From Telluria beijingensis (GTDB lineage Bacteria > Pseudomonadota > Gammaproteobacteria > Burkholderiales > Burkholderiaceae_D): a stretch of DNA of 64,000 nucleotides. Of this stretch, positions 46,404-56,192 are shown in pieces; position 1 is the first letter of the stretch; the number at the start of each line of letters is the position of its first letter. The position numbers and the translations under genes are program-made. Under the pieces are notes generated by a model. That model was not told the DNA's origin and searched no databases. It saw only the letters and a list, made by a program, of their open reading frames with translations. The stretch lies in contig NZ_CP132480.1 in NCBI RefSeq assembly GCF_030770395.1, forward strand, positions 3,277,792 through 3,341,791, written 5' to 3'.

Positions 46404-47627
46404 TCAGGCTTCGGCCAGCTGCATGAAGCGCAGCGGCTCGACCTGCCACTTGGCGGCCGACTCGTGGCGCACGATCCTGTCGGCGCCGCCGAAGCCCAGC
46501 CCGCGCGACAGGTCGACCGTCTCGGGCCGGATATACACCTGGTTTTTCGTATGGAAGAACACGTTCACCTTGGGCGTGAGCAGGCTCGATTCGTGCGGCT
46601 CGACCACCACGCCCAGCCGCCCCGATTCCAGCAACACCAGGGTGCCGACCGGGTAGATGCCGACGCAGCGCATGAACTCCTGGGCCAGCGCGGGATTGAA
46701 ATGGAACTTGCTCCACTCGTAGATCTTGCGCAGCGCCTCGGCCGGCGCGATGCCCTTGTGGTAGCAGCGGTCGGACGTGATCGCGTCATAGACGTCGACG
46801 ATGGCCGCCATCTGCGCCAGCTCGCTGATGACGCCTTCGGCCTGGCGGTCCGGATAGCCGCTGCCGTCGCGCCGCTCGTGGTGGTGCAGGGTGATGTCGA
46901 GCGGGATCGGGCCAATGCCCGGCGTGCGCACCAGGATGTCGTGGCCATCGCGCGGATGGCGCTTGACGATGTCGAATTCCTCGTCGCTCAGCGCCCCCTG
47001 CTTGTTGAGGATGGCGTCCGGTACCAGCGCCTTGCCGGTGTCGTGCAGCAGGCCGCCCAGGCCGGCCTGGTAGATCATGTTTTCATCCATGCCGCGCGAA
47101 CGGCAGAAGGCGACCAGCAGCGCGCACACGCTGACCGAGTGCAGGAAAGTGTAGTCGTCCTTGTTCTTGATCTGCAGGAGGCTCAGCAGGGCCCCCGAAT
47201 TGCGCAGGATCGATTCGGTCACGCTCTGCACCACCGGGCTGACCTGGTCCAGCTCGACCGCCTTGCCCAGGCGCGCGTCCTGCATCACGGTGCGCACCAG
47301 GTCCACCGCCTGGCGCCGCACGGTGACGGCGCGCTGCAGCTCTTCGGCCAGCGGCACCCTCACCCGGCTCGTCACGCTCGATGCCAGCGCCGTCACTTCC
47401 GCCTCGGTCGCAGCCTCGGCTTCGGCCAGGGTCGGCGCGTCGACGTCCAGCCCGCGACTGCAATCGATCACGACGTTGCGGATGCGCGCGGCGACGATCT
47501 TGCGGATCTCGTCGTCTTCCGTGAGCAGGAAGCGGTTACGCACGAACGGATGTTCCATCCAGCCGCAATCGAGGTCGTGGATGAACATGCCCAGCTTGAG
47601 CTGTGACGAATCCACTTTCTTCAGCAT
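46404..47627 (-). CDS. HD-GYP cyclic-di-GMP phosphodiesterase
   Basis: 407 residues. A DUF3391 domain occupies about 1-130. The HD-GYP domain has HD at 195-196 (LLHDTGK) and the extended motif HHHERRDGSGYP at 248-259; all metal ligands seem intact. A C-terminal ~90-residue beta-rich tail follows. It should degrade c-di-GMP in the cytoplasm. No membrane or receiver domain. Together with the GGDEF protein 4 kb away it gives both making and breaking activities near the tad locus. Confidence 0.92.
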   Translation of the reverse strand: MLKKVDSSQLKLGMFIHDLDCGWMEHPFVRNRFLLTEDDEIRKIVAARIRNVVIDCSRGLDVDAPTLAEAEAATEAEVTALASSVTSRVRVPLAEELQRAVTVRRQAVDLVRTVMQDARLGKAVELDQVSPVVQSVTESILRNSGALLSLLQIKNKDDYTFLHSVSVCALLVAFCRSRGMDENMIYQAGLGGLLHDTGKALVPDAILNKQGALSDEEFDIVKRHPRDGHDILVRTPGIGPIPLDITLHHHERRDGSGYPDRQAEGVISELAQMAAIVDVYDAITSDRCYHKGIAPAEALRKIYEWSKFHFNPALAQEFMRCVGIYPVGTLVLLESGRLGVVVEPHESSLLTPKVNVFFHTKNQVYIRPETVDLSRGLGFGGADRIVRHESAAKWQVEPLRFMQLAEA

Positions 47628-47776
47628 CGTGTCGCTTCCTGTAGTGATTTGCGCGCTCGTTGGCGCCTTTTATGCACTGAGTATATCAAGTACATGATGA
47701 ATAAAAACCTGTTGTTGCCACCTGGATACACAATGTGACATGGAGCCAATGCAAACGCATAACTTCGACACTATCT

Positions 47777-47796
47777 TGACGTTAACGTTAACGTCA
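47777..47796. promoter_or_regulatory. Perfect 20-base palindrome upstream of icmF
   Basis: TGACGTTAAC/GTTAACGTCA overlaps a TTGACG -35-like box (47776-47781), and TATACC lies at its far end. ACGT half-sites recall operators described for MerR-family LiuR regulators of branched-chain amino acid catabolism. That link is from memory and unverified; isobutyryl-CoA from valine would fit it. Confidence 0.6.
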
Positions 47797-47847
47797 TATA
47801 CCGTACCGGCATACCCCGTCCTCACCGCACACAAGGACCCTCCCCTC

Positions 47848-50800
47848 ATGAACGACATCACTCCCGCCGCGAAGCTCGACCTGCCCGAGCAGCCGCGCCT
47901 TGCCAACAAGGTCCGCTTCGTCACCGCCGCCTCGCTGTTCGACGGCCACGATGCCTCGATCAACATCATGCGCCGCATCCTGCAATCGAACGGCGCCGAG
48001 GTGATCCACCTCGGCCACAACCGCTCGGTCGACGAGGTGGTCACCGCGGCGCTGGCCGAGGACGCGCAGGGCATCGCCATCTCGAGCTACCAGGGCGGCC
48101 ACGTCGAATACTTCAAGTACATGATCGACCTGCTGCGCCAGCGCGGCGGCGCCCACATCAAGGTATTCGGCGGCGGCGGCGGCGTGATCGTCCCGAGCGA
48201 GATCGAGGACTTGCACGCCTACGGCGTGACGCGCATCTTCAGCCCGGAAGACGGCCAGCGCATGGGCCTGGTCGGCATGATCCGCTCGATGCTCGAGGCC
48301 TGCGACATCGACCTGTCGCCGTATGCCCCGACCACGCTCGCACCGCTGCAGGCAGGCGACATCGCCGACCGCCACCGCCCGCTGGCCCAGCTGATCACAG
48401 CGCTCGAGAACGACAAGGTCGAGCCAACCCTGCGCAAGCAGATCCTGGACACCGCCGACACGCTGCGCGTGCCGACCCTGGGCATCACCGGCACCGGCGG
48501 CGCCGGCAAGTCGTCGCTGACCGATGAACTCATTCGCCGCATCCGCCTCGACCAGGGCGACCGCCTGAACATCGCGGTGATCTCGATCGACCCCTCGCGC
48601 CGCAAGTCGGGCGGCGCCCTGCTGGGCGACCGCATCCGCATGAACGCGATCAATCCGTGGAACGGCCAGCAGCGCGTGTTCATGCGCTCGCTCGCCACGC
48701 GCGAAGCGGGGTCCGAGATCTCGCAGGCCCTGCCCGACGTGATCGCGGCCTGCAAGGTGGCCGGCTTCGACCTGGTGATCGTCGAGACTTCGGGCATCGG
48801 CCAGGGCGACGCCGCCATCGTGCCGCACGTCGACACCTCGATGTATGTGATGACCCCGGAATTCGGCGCCGCCTCGCAGCTGGAAAAGATCGACATGCTC
48901 GATTTCGCCGACCTCATCGCGATCAACAAGTTCGACCGCAAGGGCGCCCTCGACGCGCTGCGCGACGTGGCCAAGCAATACCAGCGCAACCGCGAGCTGT
49001 GGTCCGTGAGCCCGGACCAGATGCCGGTCTACGGCACCCAGGCCTCGCGCTTCAATGACGATGGCGTGACCGCGCTGTACCACGGCCTGCTGCCCAAGCT
49101 GGCCGCACTGGGCCTGCAGGTCGAACCGGGCAGCCTGCAGGCGCCGGCCCAGCGCTACTCGAGCGGCAAGAACGTGATCGTGCCGCCGGCGCGCAGCCGC
49201 TACCTGGCCGAGATCGCCGACACCGTGCGCGGCTACCACCGCCAGGTCGGCAAGCAGGTCAAATTGGCGCGCGAGCGCCAGCAACTGCAGGAAGCGAAAC
49301 GCATGCTGGCCGCCGCCGGCAAAGGCGTCGACTTCGACGACCTGATCGTGGAGCGCGAGAATGCGATGGATGGCGAGGCCAAGTCGCTGGTCGCGTCCTG
49401 GCCGCAGCTGCAGGCGACCTATGCGGGCGACGAACACGTCGTGAAAATCCGTGACAAGGAAATCCGCACCCGGCTCGTGCAGAAAACCCTGTCGGGCAAC
49501 CCGATCCGCAAGGTGGCGCTGCCGCGTTTCGAGGACCATGGCGAGATCCTGCGCTTCCTGATGCTGGAGAATGTGCCGGGCAGTTTTCCTTACACTGCGG
49601 GAGTTTTCCCATTCAAGCGCGAAGGCGAAGACCCGACCCGCATGTTCGCCGGCGAAGGCGACGCCTTCCGCACCAATAAACGGTTCAAGCTCGTGTCGAC
49701 CGGCATGGACGCGAAACGCCTGTCGACCGCCTTCGACTCGGTGACCCTGTACGGCGCCGACCCGGCGCTGCGGCCCGACATCTACGGCAAGGTCGGCAAC
49801 TCGGGCGTGTCGATCGCGACCCTGGACGACATGAAGGTGCTGTACGACGGTTTCGACCTGTGCAGCCCGTCGACGTCGGTCTCGATGACGATCAACGGCC
49901 CGGCGCCGACCATCCTGGCGATGTTCATGAACACCGCCATCGACCAGCAGATCGACAAGTTCACCGAGAAAAACGGCCGCGCGCCCACCGCGGAAGAAGC
50001 CGAGAAAATCCGCGCCTGGGTCCTGACCGCCGTACGCGGCACGGTGCAGGCCGACATCCTGAAGGAAGACCAGGGCCAGAACACCTGCATCTTCTCGACC
50101 GAGTTCTCGCTGAAGGTGATGGGCGACATCCAGGAATACTTCGTCACCCACGGCGTACGCAATTTCTACTCGGTGTCGATCTCGGGCTATCACATCGCAG
50201 AAGCTGGCGCGAATCCGATCTCGCAGCTGGCCTTTACCCTGTCGAACGGCTTCACCTTCGTCGAAGCGTACCTGGCGCGCGGCATGAATATCGATGATTT
50301 CGCGCCGAACCTGTCGTTCTTCTTCTCCAACGGCATGGACCCGGAATACACGGTGCTGGGCCGCGTGGCGCGGCGTATCTGGGCGGTGTCGATGCGCGAC
50401 AAGTACGGCGCCAACGACCGCTCGCAGAAGCTCAAGTATCACATCCAGACGTCGGGCCGCTCGCTGCACGCGCAGGAGATCGACTTCAACGACATCCGCA
50501 CCACCCTGCAGGCGCTGATCGCGATCTACGACAACTGCAATTCGCTGCACACGAATGCGTATGACGAGGCGATCACGACGCCGACCGACGAATCGGTGCG
50601 CCGCGCACTGGCGATCCAGCTGATCATCAACCGCGAATGGGGCCTGGCCAAGAACGAGAACCCGAACCAGGGCTCGTTCATCATGGACGAATTGACCGAC
50701 TTGGTCGAAGAGCAGGTGCTGCAGGAATTCGAGCGCATCGCCGAACGCGGCGGCGTGCTGGGGGCGATGGAAACCGGCTACCAGCGCGGCAAGATCCAGG

Positions 50801-51135
50801 AAGAGTCGATGCTGTACGAGCACCAGAAGCACGACGGCACGCTGCCCATCATCGGCGTCAATACCTTCCGCAATCCGAAGGGCGAAGGCGCGCCGGCCAC
50901 GATCGAACTGGCCCGCTCGACCGACGACGAAAAGCAGTCGCAGCTGCAGCGCCTGGACGACTTCCACCAGCGGAATGCGGATGCGGCCCCAAGGGCCCTG
51001 GCCGCCCTGCGCCAGGCCGCGATCGACAACGAGAACGTGTTCGCGCGCCTGATGGACGCGGTGCGCGTGTGCTCGCTGGGGCAGATCACGACGGCGTTGT
51101 TCGAAGTCGGAGGGCAGTATCGCCGCAATATGTAG
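47848..51135 (+). CDS. icmF: Fused isobutyryl-CoA mutase IcmF
   Basis: 1,095 residues from the ATG at 47848 (an in-frame ATG at 47740 would add an unlikely 36-residue extension over the palindrome). Order: an N-terminal B12-binding domain with FDGHDASI (about 31-38), a MeaB-like G-protein chaperone domain with P-loop GTGGAGKSS (about 215-223), and a C-terminal acyl-CoA mutase barrel (about 560-1090). This architecture and length match IcmF, which interconverts isobutyryl-CoA and n-butyryl-CoA with adenosylcobalamin. No B12 riboswitch was recognised upstream. Confidence 0.93.
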   Translation: MNDITPAAKLDLPEQPRLANKVRFVTAASLFDGHDASINIMRRILQSNGAEVIHLGHNRSVDEVVTAALAEDAQGIAISSYQGGHVEYFKYMIDLLRQRGGAHIKVFGGGGGVIVPSEIEDLHAYGVTRIFSPEDGQRMGLVGMIRSMLEACDIDLSPYAPTTLAPLQAGDIADRHRPLAQLITALENDKVEPTLRKQILDTADTLRVPTLGITGTGGAGKSSLTDELIRRIRLDQGDRLNIAVISIDPSRRKSGGALLGDRIRMNAINPWNGQQRVFMRSLATREAGSEISQALPDVIAACKVAGFDLVIVETSGIGQGDAAIVPHVDTSMYVMTPEFGAASQLEKIDMLDFADLIAINKFDRKGALDALRDVAKQYQRNRELWSVSPDQMPVYGTQASRFNDDGVTALYHGLLPKLAALGLQVEPGSLQAPAQRYSSGKNVIVPPARSRYLAEIADTVRGYHRQVGKQVKLARERQQLQEAKRMLAAAGKGVDFDDLIVERENAMDGEAKSLVASWPQLQATYAGDEHVVKIRDKEIRTRLVQKTLSGNPIRKVALPRFEDHGEILRFLMLENVPGSFPYTAGVFPFKREGEDPTRMFAGEGDAFRTNKRFKLVSTGMDAKRLSTAFDSVTLYGADPALRPDIYGKVGNSGVSIATLDDMKVLYDGFDLCSPSTSVSMTINGPAPTILAMFMNTAIDQQIDKFTEKNGRAPTAEEAEKIRAWVLTAVRGTVQADILKEDQGQNTCIFSTEFSLKVMGDIQEYFVTHGVRNFYSVSISGYHIAEAGANPISQLAFTLSNGFTFVEAYLARGMNIDDFAPNLSFFFSNGMDPEYTVLGRVARRIWAVSMRDKYGANDRSQKLKYHIQTSGRSLHAQEIDFNDIRTTLQALIAIYDNCNSLHTNAYDEAITTPTDESVRRALAIQLIINREWGLAKNENPNQGSFIMDELTDLVEEQVLQEFERIAERGGVLGAMETGYQRGKIQEESMLYEHQKHDGTLPIIGVNTFRNPKGEGAPATIELARSTDDEKQSQLQRLDDFHQRNADAAPRALAALRQAAIDNENVFARLMDAVRVCSLGQITTALFEVGGQYRRNM

Positions 51136-51164
51136 AATGGCTGCGTGACCACACGGAGCCAGCG

Positions 51165-51473
51165 ATGACCATCCAGCCCGACCAGCTCGCCGCGCTGATG
51201 CGCGAAGTCGAACGGGAAGACCCGATCGACTTCGCCGACCTGCCCTTCCCCGAGGACGAGATGCGCGGCATCGTCGCTACCCATCTGTGCGAGATGGCGG
51301 CGGCCATGGAAAGCTTCAGCGAGGAAGACCGCACGCTGACCTTGCTGGCCGTGTCGGCCAAGCTGGTGCTGGAAAACCTGGTGCTGCATGTGCAACTGCT
51401 GCGGCGCCACGGCTTGCCGGTGGGAGAGAATGTGGAAGCCCTGCTGCAGCGGCTGCGCGGCGATGGCGACTGA
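51165..51473 (+). CDS. Small conserved-looking protein of unknown function
   Basis: 102 residues, with GGAG seven bases before the ATG, 29 bases after icmF. Acidic N-terminal half (EREDPIDFADLPFPEDE), then a helical region (TLLAVSAKLVLENLVLHVQLL). No signal peptide or membrane segment. No family recognised. It is possibly cotranscribed with icmF. Confidence 0.65.
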   Translation: MTIQPDQLAALMREVEREDPIDFADLPFPEDEMRGIVATHLCEMAAAMESFSEEDRTLTLLAVSAKLVLENLVLHVQLLRRHGLPVGENVEALLQRLRGDGD

Positions 51474-51642
51474 ATGCCGATGTAGTCATTTTTTTAACTT
51501 CCATGCCGGGCGCATCGGATAAGTTTTGCAACAACCGTATCCGTTTGTACACGGAATCGGCTGTTCCTTCAGGTATTATTTGTTGTTGAGGAATTTCGCT
51601 CATCCGGCGAAACGACCGTCTCCACTGCCTGAGGAATCCCAC

Positions 51643-54420
51643 ATGCCGCGCCATCCCACCAAGCTCACCTTCACCGCCGCCGTCCTGGCCGGCGCCATCC
51701 TGACCGGCGGCCTGGCCGGCTGCAACCGCACCCAGTCGACCGAGACCCTGCTCGCCGAAGCGGCCGAGTACCAGCAAAAAGGCGACATCAAGGCGGCCCT
51801 GATCCAGCTCAAGAATGCCGTGGCGAACAGCCCGGAAGACGGCGAAGCGCGCCTGGCGCTGGGCACGTTGCAACTGTCGAGCGGCGACCTGGCCTCGGCC
51901 GAGAAGGAACTGGGCCGCGCGCGCGCGCTCGGCGTCCCGGCCGAACGGGTGCTGCCGCTGCTGGGCCGGGCCCTGGCCCAGCAGGGCAAGGTCAAGGAAC
52001 TGCTGGAACTGGTCACGCCCGAGGCGGCCGGCCAGTCGGCCCCGCTGCTGTCGCTGCGCGGCGATGCGCTGCTGGGCAGCGGCAAGGCCGACGAGGCCAA
52101 GCAGGCCTACGAGGCGGCGCTGGCCGCCAACGCCAACTCCGGCGAAGCCCTGATGGGCCTGGCGCGCCTGTCCGCAGTGCGCGGCGACCGCGATGCCGCC
52201 GTCCTCTACGTCGACCAGGCGGTGGCCAAGGATCCGAAGAATCCCGAGGTGTTCATCATGCAGGGCGCGATGCTGCGCTCGATGAACAAGCCCGACGAAG
52301 CGCTGGCCGCCTATGACAAGGCGCTGGCGCTCAAGCCGGCGCATCGCGGCGCCCACATCGAGAAAGCCAATATCGAGATCGCGCGCGGCAAGTTTGACGC
52401 GGCAAAGAAAGAAGTCGAGGCGGCGGAAAAAAATGCACCGGGCAGCCTGCTGGTGGTCTACACCCGCGCCCTGTTCGAATTCTCGCAGGGTAAACACGCG
52501 GCAGCCAGGGAAGCGCTGCTGAAGATCCTGAAGGTGGCGCCCGATCACCTGCCGAGCGTGCTGCTGGCCGGCGCATCGGAACTGGCGCTGGGCTCCACCA
52601 ACCAGGCCGAGCAGCACTTGCGCAAATACCTGGAGAGCGCACCGAACAACGTGTATGCGCGTAAATTACTGGCACAGGCCCAGCTCAAGAATTCGCAGCC
52701 GGGGGCAGCCGTCGAGACGCTGGCGCCGGCCCTGAAGGACGCGTCGAAAGATGCGCAGTTGCTGGCGCTGGCCGGCGAATCGTATATGCAGGTCCGCGAT
52801 TTCGACAAGGCCAGCGACTACCTGGGCCAGGCGGCCGTGCTGGCGCCACAGGCGGCGGCGGTGCGCACCTCGCTCGGCCTGTCCAAGCTGGCGCAGGGCG
52901 ACAGCGCCGGCGCGTTGAGCGAACTCGAGAAGGGAGCGACGCTCGATCCGAAGTCGGTCCAGGCCACCATGGCCCTGGTGCAGACCGAAATCGGCATGAA
53001 GCGCCCTGAGAAAGCCATGGCCGCCGTGCAGGCGCTGGAGAAACAGCAGCCGGACAATCCGCAAGTGCACCAGATAAAGGGCGCGGTATACCTCTTCCAG
53101 AACAATGCCGCCGGCGCGCGCGCCGCCTTCGAGAAAGCGCTGTCCCTGCAGCCGGGCTTCCTGCCGGCCGCGACCAACCTGGCGCGCCTGGACATCCAGG
53201 AAAACAAGCCGGATGCGGCAAGGGCGCGCTTCACGGCCATCCTGGAGAAGGACAAGAACAATACCGATGCGATGACGGCGCTGGCGGCGCTGGAAATGCA
53301 GCAAAAGCGTGTTCCGGAAGCGACGACCTGGCTCGAGAAGGCCAGCGACGCCAATCCGGGCGCGCTCGGTCCCGCGCTCAGGCTCGGCGGCCACTACCTG
53401 GCGACCGACCAGGCGCCCAAGGCGCAGGCGCTGGCGCGCAAGCTGCAGACCAACCATCCGGCCGAGCCCGGGGTCATGGAACTGCTCGGACAGACCCAGG
53501 TCGCGGCCAAGGATTTCCCCGGCGCCCTGGAAACCTATGGCAAGCTGGTCACGCTCCAGCCGAAATCCGGCCTGGCCCATCTGCGCATGGCCAATGTCAA
53601 CATGCTGATGAAGAACGATGCGGCGGCCGCCGCCAGCCTCCAGCGCGCCATCAGCCTGCAACCCGACCTGGTGCCGGCGCGCGCCGCCGCGGTCGAAGTG
53701 GCGCTGCGCCGCGACCGCCAGGCCGAGGCGCTGCAACTGGCGCGCGACACCCAGCGCGACTATCCGAAGCATCCGCTCGGCTATGTGCTGGAAGGCGATG
53801 CCTACCTGGTCAAGCGCCAGGGCGCCCAGGCCGCGGCGGCCTACGAGAAGGCGCTGGCGATCGCCCCGGCGACGCCGGTCGTGATCAAGCTGGCGGAAGC
53901 GCTGGGAGCAGCGGGCAAGGCGGCGGAAGGCACGCGCCGCCTGGCCGCCTGGGCCAAGGCCCATCCGAACGACCTCGGCGCCGCGCATTACCTGTCGAAC
54001 GCCTACCTGGGCGCCAAGGATGCGAAGTCGGCGATCCCGGTGCTGGAAGGAATCGTCCAGCGCAGCCCGCAGGATGCGATGGCCCTGAACAACCTGGCCT
54101 GGGCCTATGGCCAGACCAGGGATGCGCGCGCCCTGGCGACCGCCGAACGGGCCGCCAGGATCGCAGGCGACAATCCGGCCATCATGGATACCCTGGGCTG
54201 GTTGCTGGTCGAGCAGGGCAATATCGAACGCGGCCTGCCGCTCCTGAAGAAAGCCGCGGCGGCCGTGCCCAATTCGCCGGAAATCAACTACCACCTCGCA
54301 GCCGGCCTGGCCAAGGCCGGCGACAAGGAAGGCGCGCGCAAGTCGCTGGACAAGCTGCTGGCCGACCACCAGGCTTTCCCTCAACGCGACGACGCGCAGT
54401 CGTTGCGCAAAACTTTATAA
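51643..54420 (+). CDS. prsT: PEP-CTERM system TPR-repeat lipoprotein PrsT
   Basis: 925 residues from the ATG at 51643 (GAGGA eight bases upstream). A lipobox LTGGLAGC gives a lipidated Cys near 27. The rest is an almost continuous array of TPR units (about 20), including SLQPGFLPAATNLARLDI and NNLAWAYGQT near the C-terminus. This size and form match the PrsT family that accompanies exosortase/PEP-CTERM loci. It probably acts in the outer-membrane or periplasmic assembly of exopolysaccharide. Its promoter is not clear. Confidence 0.88.
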   Translation: MPRHPTKLTFTAAVLAGAILTGGLAGCNRTQSTETLLAEAAEYQQKGDIKAALIQLKNAVANSPEDGEARLALGTLQLSSGDLASAEKELGRARALGVPAERVLPLLGRALAQQGKVKELLELVTPEAAGQSAPLLSLRGDALLGSGKADEAKQAYEAALAANANSGEALMGLARLSAVRGDRDAAVLYVDQAVAKDPKNPEVFIMQGAMLRSMNKPDEALAAYDKALALKPAHRGAHIEKANIEIARGKFDAAKKEVEAAEKNAPGSLLVVYTRALFEFSQGKHAAAREALLKILKVAPDHLPSVLLAGASELALGSTNQAEQHLRKYLESAPNNVYARKLLAQAQLKNSQPGAAVETLAPALKDASKDAQLLALAGESYMQVRDFDKASDYLGQAAVLAPQAAAVRTSLGLSKLAQGDSAGALSELEKGATLDPKSVQATMALVQTEIGMKRPEKAMAAVQALEKQQPDNPQVHQIKGAVYLFQNNAAGARAAFEKALSLQPGFLPAATNLARLDIQENKPDAARARFTAILEKDKNNTDAMTALAALEMQQKRVPEATTWLEKASDANPGALGPALRLGGHYLATDQAPKAQALARKLQTNHPAEPGVMELLGQTQVAAKDFPGALETYGKLVTLQPKSGLAHLRMANVNMLMKNDAAAAASLQRAISLQPDLVPARAAAVEVALRRDRQAEALQLARDTQRDYPKHPLGYVLEGDAYLVKRQGAQAAAAYEKALAIAPATPVVIKLAEALGAAGKAAEGTRRLAAWAKAHPNDLGAAHYLSNAYLGAKDAKSAIPVLEGIVQRSPQDAMALNNLAWAYGQTRDARALATAERAARIAGDNPAIMDTLGWLLVEQGNIERGLPLLKKAAAAVPNSPEINYHLAAGLAKAGDKEGARKSLDKLLADHQAFPQRDDAQSLRKTL

Positions 54421-54507
54421 AGGATTAATATCCATTTAGAAATAATTAACTGTTTAGACACAGTTTGACGATTCTTGACCATCCAGTCGAGCCAAAGGAC
54501 CAACCCG

Positions 54508-55278
54508 ATGACTAGCCAGGAACAAGAGAATACAGAGGGTTTTCCTGCAGATTCCCTGACGAACAGCCGTGTTTCTGAAGAACAGGATAAGATGGCGTCC
54601 TCAGATATAGAGGACGTAATTGTGAACCAAGATTCTTTTGGAATCCGGCTTCTCGATACTGCCGAGGGACGCAATTCGGCCAGCATGCTCATCAACAAGA
54701 TGTATGCATGGCGTGGTTATGCGGGCACGCACCAGGCGAGTGACGACCCGAATCGCATCGTCCTGACTGCCACCGACAAGGGCGATGTGGTCGGTACCCT
54801 GAGCCTCGGGATCGACTCCGGGATCGGGCTGATGGCCGATGAAATCTTCAAGGACGAACTGGACGGCTTGCGCCAGAATGGCGCCAAGCTGTCCGAGTTC
54901 ACCAAGCTGGCGTTCGATCCCTCGGTGCGTTCCAAGGCCGCGCTGGCCAACCTGTTCCACCTGGCGGTGATCTATGCGCGCGACGTGCACCGCTGCACCG
55001 ACATCGTGATCGAAGTCAATCCGCGCCACCGCGGTTTCTACAAGAAGATGCTCGGCTTCGAACAGCTCGGCGAACTCAAGACCAGTCCGCGCGTCAACGC
55101 GCCCGCCTATCTGTTGCGGGTGCGCCTCTCCTTCGCCACCGAGCAGATCCTCAAGTATGGCGGCACCTTCGCCAGCAATTCCGGCAACCGCTCCTTCTAT
55201 CCCTTCTTCTTTTCCCCGCGCGAAGAGAGCGGCATCGTCGCCCGCCTGCTGCGCATGGAAAAAGACCACGTCGACTGA
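54508..55278 (+). CDS. PEP-CTERM/exosortase-associated acyltransferase (FeeM-like GNAT)
   Basis: 256 residues from the ATG at 54508 (AAAGGA eight bases upstream). After a ~45-residue polar N-terminus comes a GNAT-like domain related to N-acyl amino acid synthase FeeM and acyl-homoserine lactone synthases (EFTKLAFDPSVRSKAALANLFHLA; EVNPRHRGFYKKMLGFEQLG). Members of this family occur beside PEP-CTERM systems. It may join a fatty acyl group to an amine. It heads a run of three co-directional genes. Confidence 0.82.
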   Translation: MTSQEQENTEGFPADSLTNSRVSEEQDKMASSDIEDVIVNQDSFGIRLLDTAEGRNSASMLINKMYAWRGYAGTHQASDDPNRIVLTATDKGDVVGTLSLGIDSGIGLMADEIFKDELDGLRQNGAKLSEFTKLAFDPSVRSKAALANLFHLAVIYARDVHRCTDIVIEVNPRHRGFYKKMLGFEQLGELKTSPRVNAPAYLLRVRLSFATEQILKYGGTFASNSGNRSFYPFFFSPREESGIVARLLRMEKDHVD

Positions 55279-55310
55279 GCATTCGGCGGTGTCGCATCGA
55301 TAACCAGGCA

Positions 55311-56192
55311 ATGAGCACTTCTTTCGACTATGGGCGGGCCTTTGCCCGCAACCTCGGCTGGGTCACGCCCGAGGAACAGGCCGCCCTGCGCGGCAAGCGG
55401 GTGGCGATCGCGGGCGGCGGCGGCGTGGGCGGCGTGTACCTGCTGACGCTGGCGCGGCTGGGCATCGCCTCGTTCCACGTCGCCGATTTCGACACCTTTG
55501 ACCTGGTCAATTTCAATCGCCAGGTCGGCGCCATGATGTCGACCCTCGACCAGCCCAAGGCCGAGGTGCTGGCGCGCATGGCGAAGGACATCAATCCCGA
55601 GATCGAGATCAAGGTGTTCGACCAGGGCATCAACCCGGACAACCTGGACAGCTTCCTGGACGGGGTCGACCTGTACGTGGACGGCCTGGACTTCTTCGCC
55701 TTCGACATCCGCCAGCGCACCTTCGCCGCCTGCGCCGCGAAGGCAATCCCGGCCACCACGGTAGCCCCGCTCGGCATGGGCGCCGCGCTGCTCAATTTCA
55801 TGCCGGGCGGGATGAGTTTCGACGACTACTTCCAGTGGGGCGAGCTGCCGGAACTGGACAAGGCGATCCGCTTCGTGGTCGGACTGGCCCCGGCCGGCCT
55901 GCACCGCCCCTACCTGGTGCTGCCGTCGGCGGTCAACTTCAAGGAACGACGCGGTCCTTCGACCATCATGGCCTGCCAGCTGTGCGCAGGCATCGCCGCC
56001 ACCGAGGCGCTCAAGATCCTGCTGCGGCGCGGCGAGGTCAGGGCGGCGCCGCACGGGATGCAGTTCGACGCCTACCGCAACAAGCTGACCCGCACCTGGC
56101 GCCCGGGCGGCAACCGCAACCCGCTGCACCGCCTGATGATCGCGGTGGCCCGGCGCCAGATGACGCGCGAACTCCAGGAATCGCCGCAATGA
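55311..56192 (+). CDS. ThiF/MoeB/HesA-family E1-like adenylyltransferase
   Basis: 293 residues. A nucleotide-binding GGGGVGG (about 35-41) follows the beta strand VAIAG, then DFDTFDLVNFNRQ with the conserved Asp, Asn and Arg of E1-type enzymes. No four-cysteine zinc site and no obvious catalytic cysteine like that of MoeB/ThiF was seen. It probably adenylates a carboxyl group. It overlaps the next gene by ATGA. Substrate unknown. Confidence 0.82.
   Translation: MSTSFDYGRAFARNLGWVTPEEQAALRGKRVAIAGGGGVGGVYLLTLARLGIASFHVADFDTFDLVNFNRQVGAMMSTLDQPKAEVLARMAKDINPEIEIKVFDQGINPDNLDSFLDGVDLYVDGLDFFAFDIRQRTFAACAAKAIPATTVAPLGMGAALLNFMPGGMSFDDYFQWGELPELDKAIRFVVGLAPAGLHRPYLVLPSAVNFKERRGPSTIMACQLCAGIAATEALKILLRRGEVRAAPHGMQFDAYRNKLTRTWRPGGNRNPLHRLMIAVARRQMTRELQESPQ

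Noticed and set aside
47640..47847. Cobalamin riboswitch ahead of the B12-dependent icmF
   Set aside because: The gap is only about 200 bases and shared with a divergent gene; no B12-box-like sequence was found.
47794..50967. Long minus-strand open frame opposite icmF
   Set aside because: IcmF domains on the plus strand are unambiguous.
51474..51642. Sigma54 promoter ahead of prsT
   Set aside because: GGGCGC and TTTTGCA are present, but the spacing does not fit the GG-N10-GC rule.
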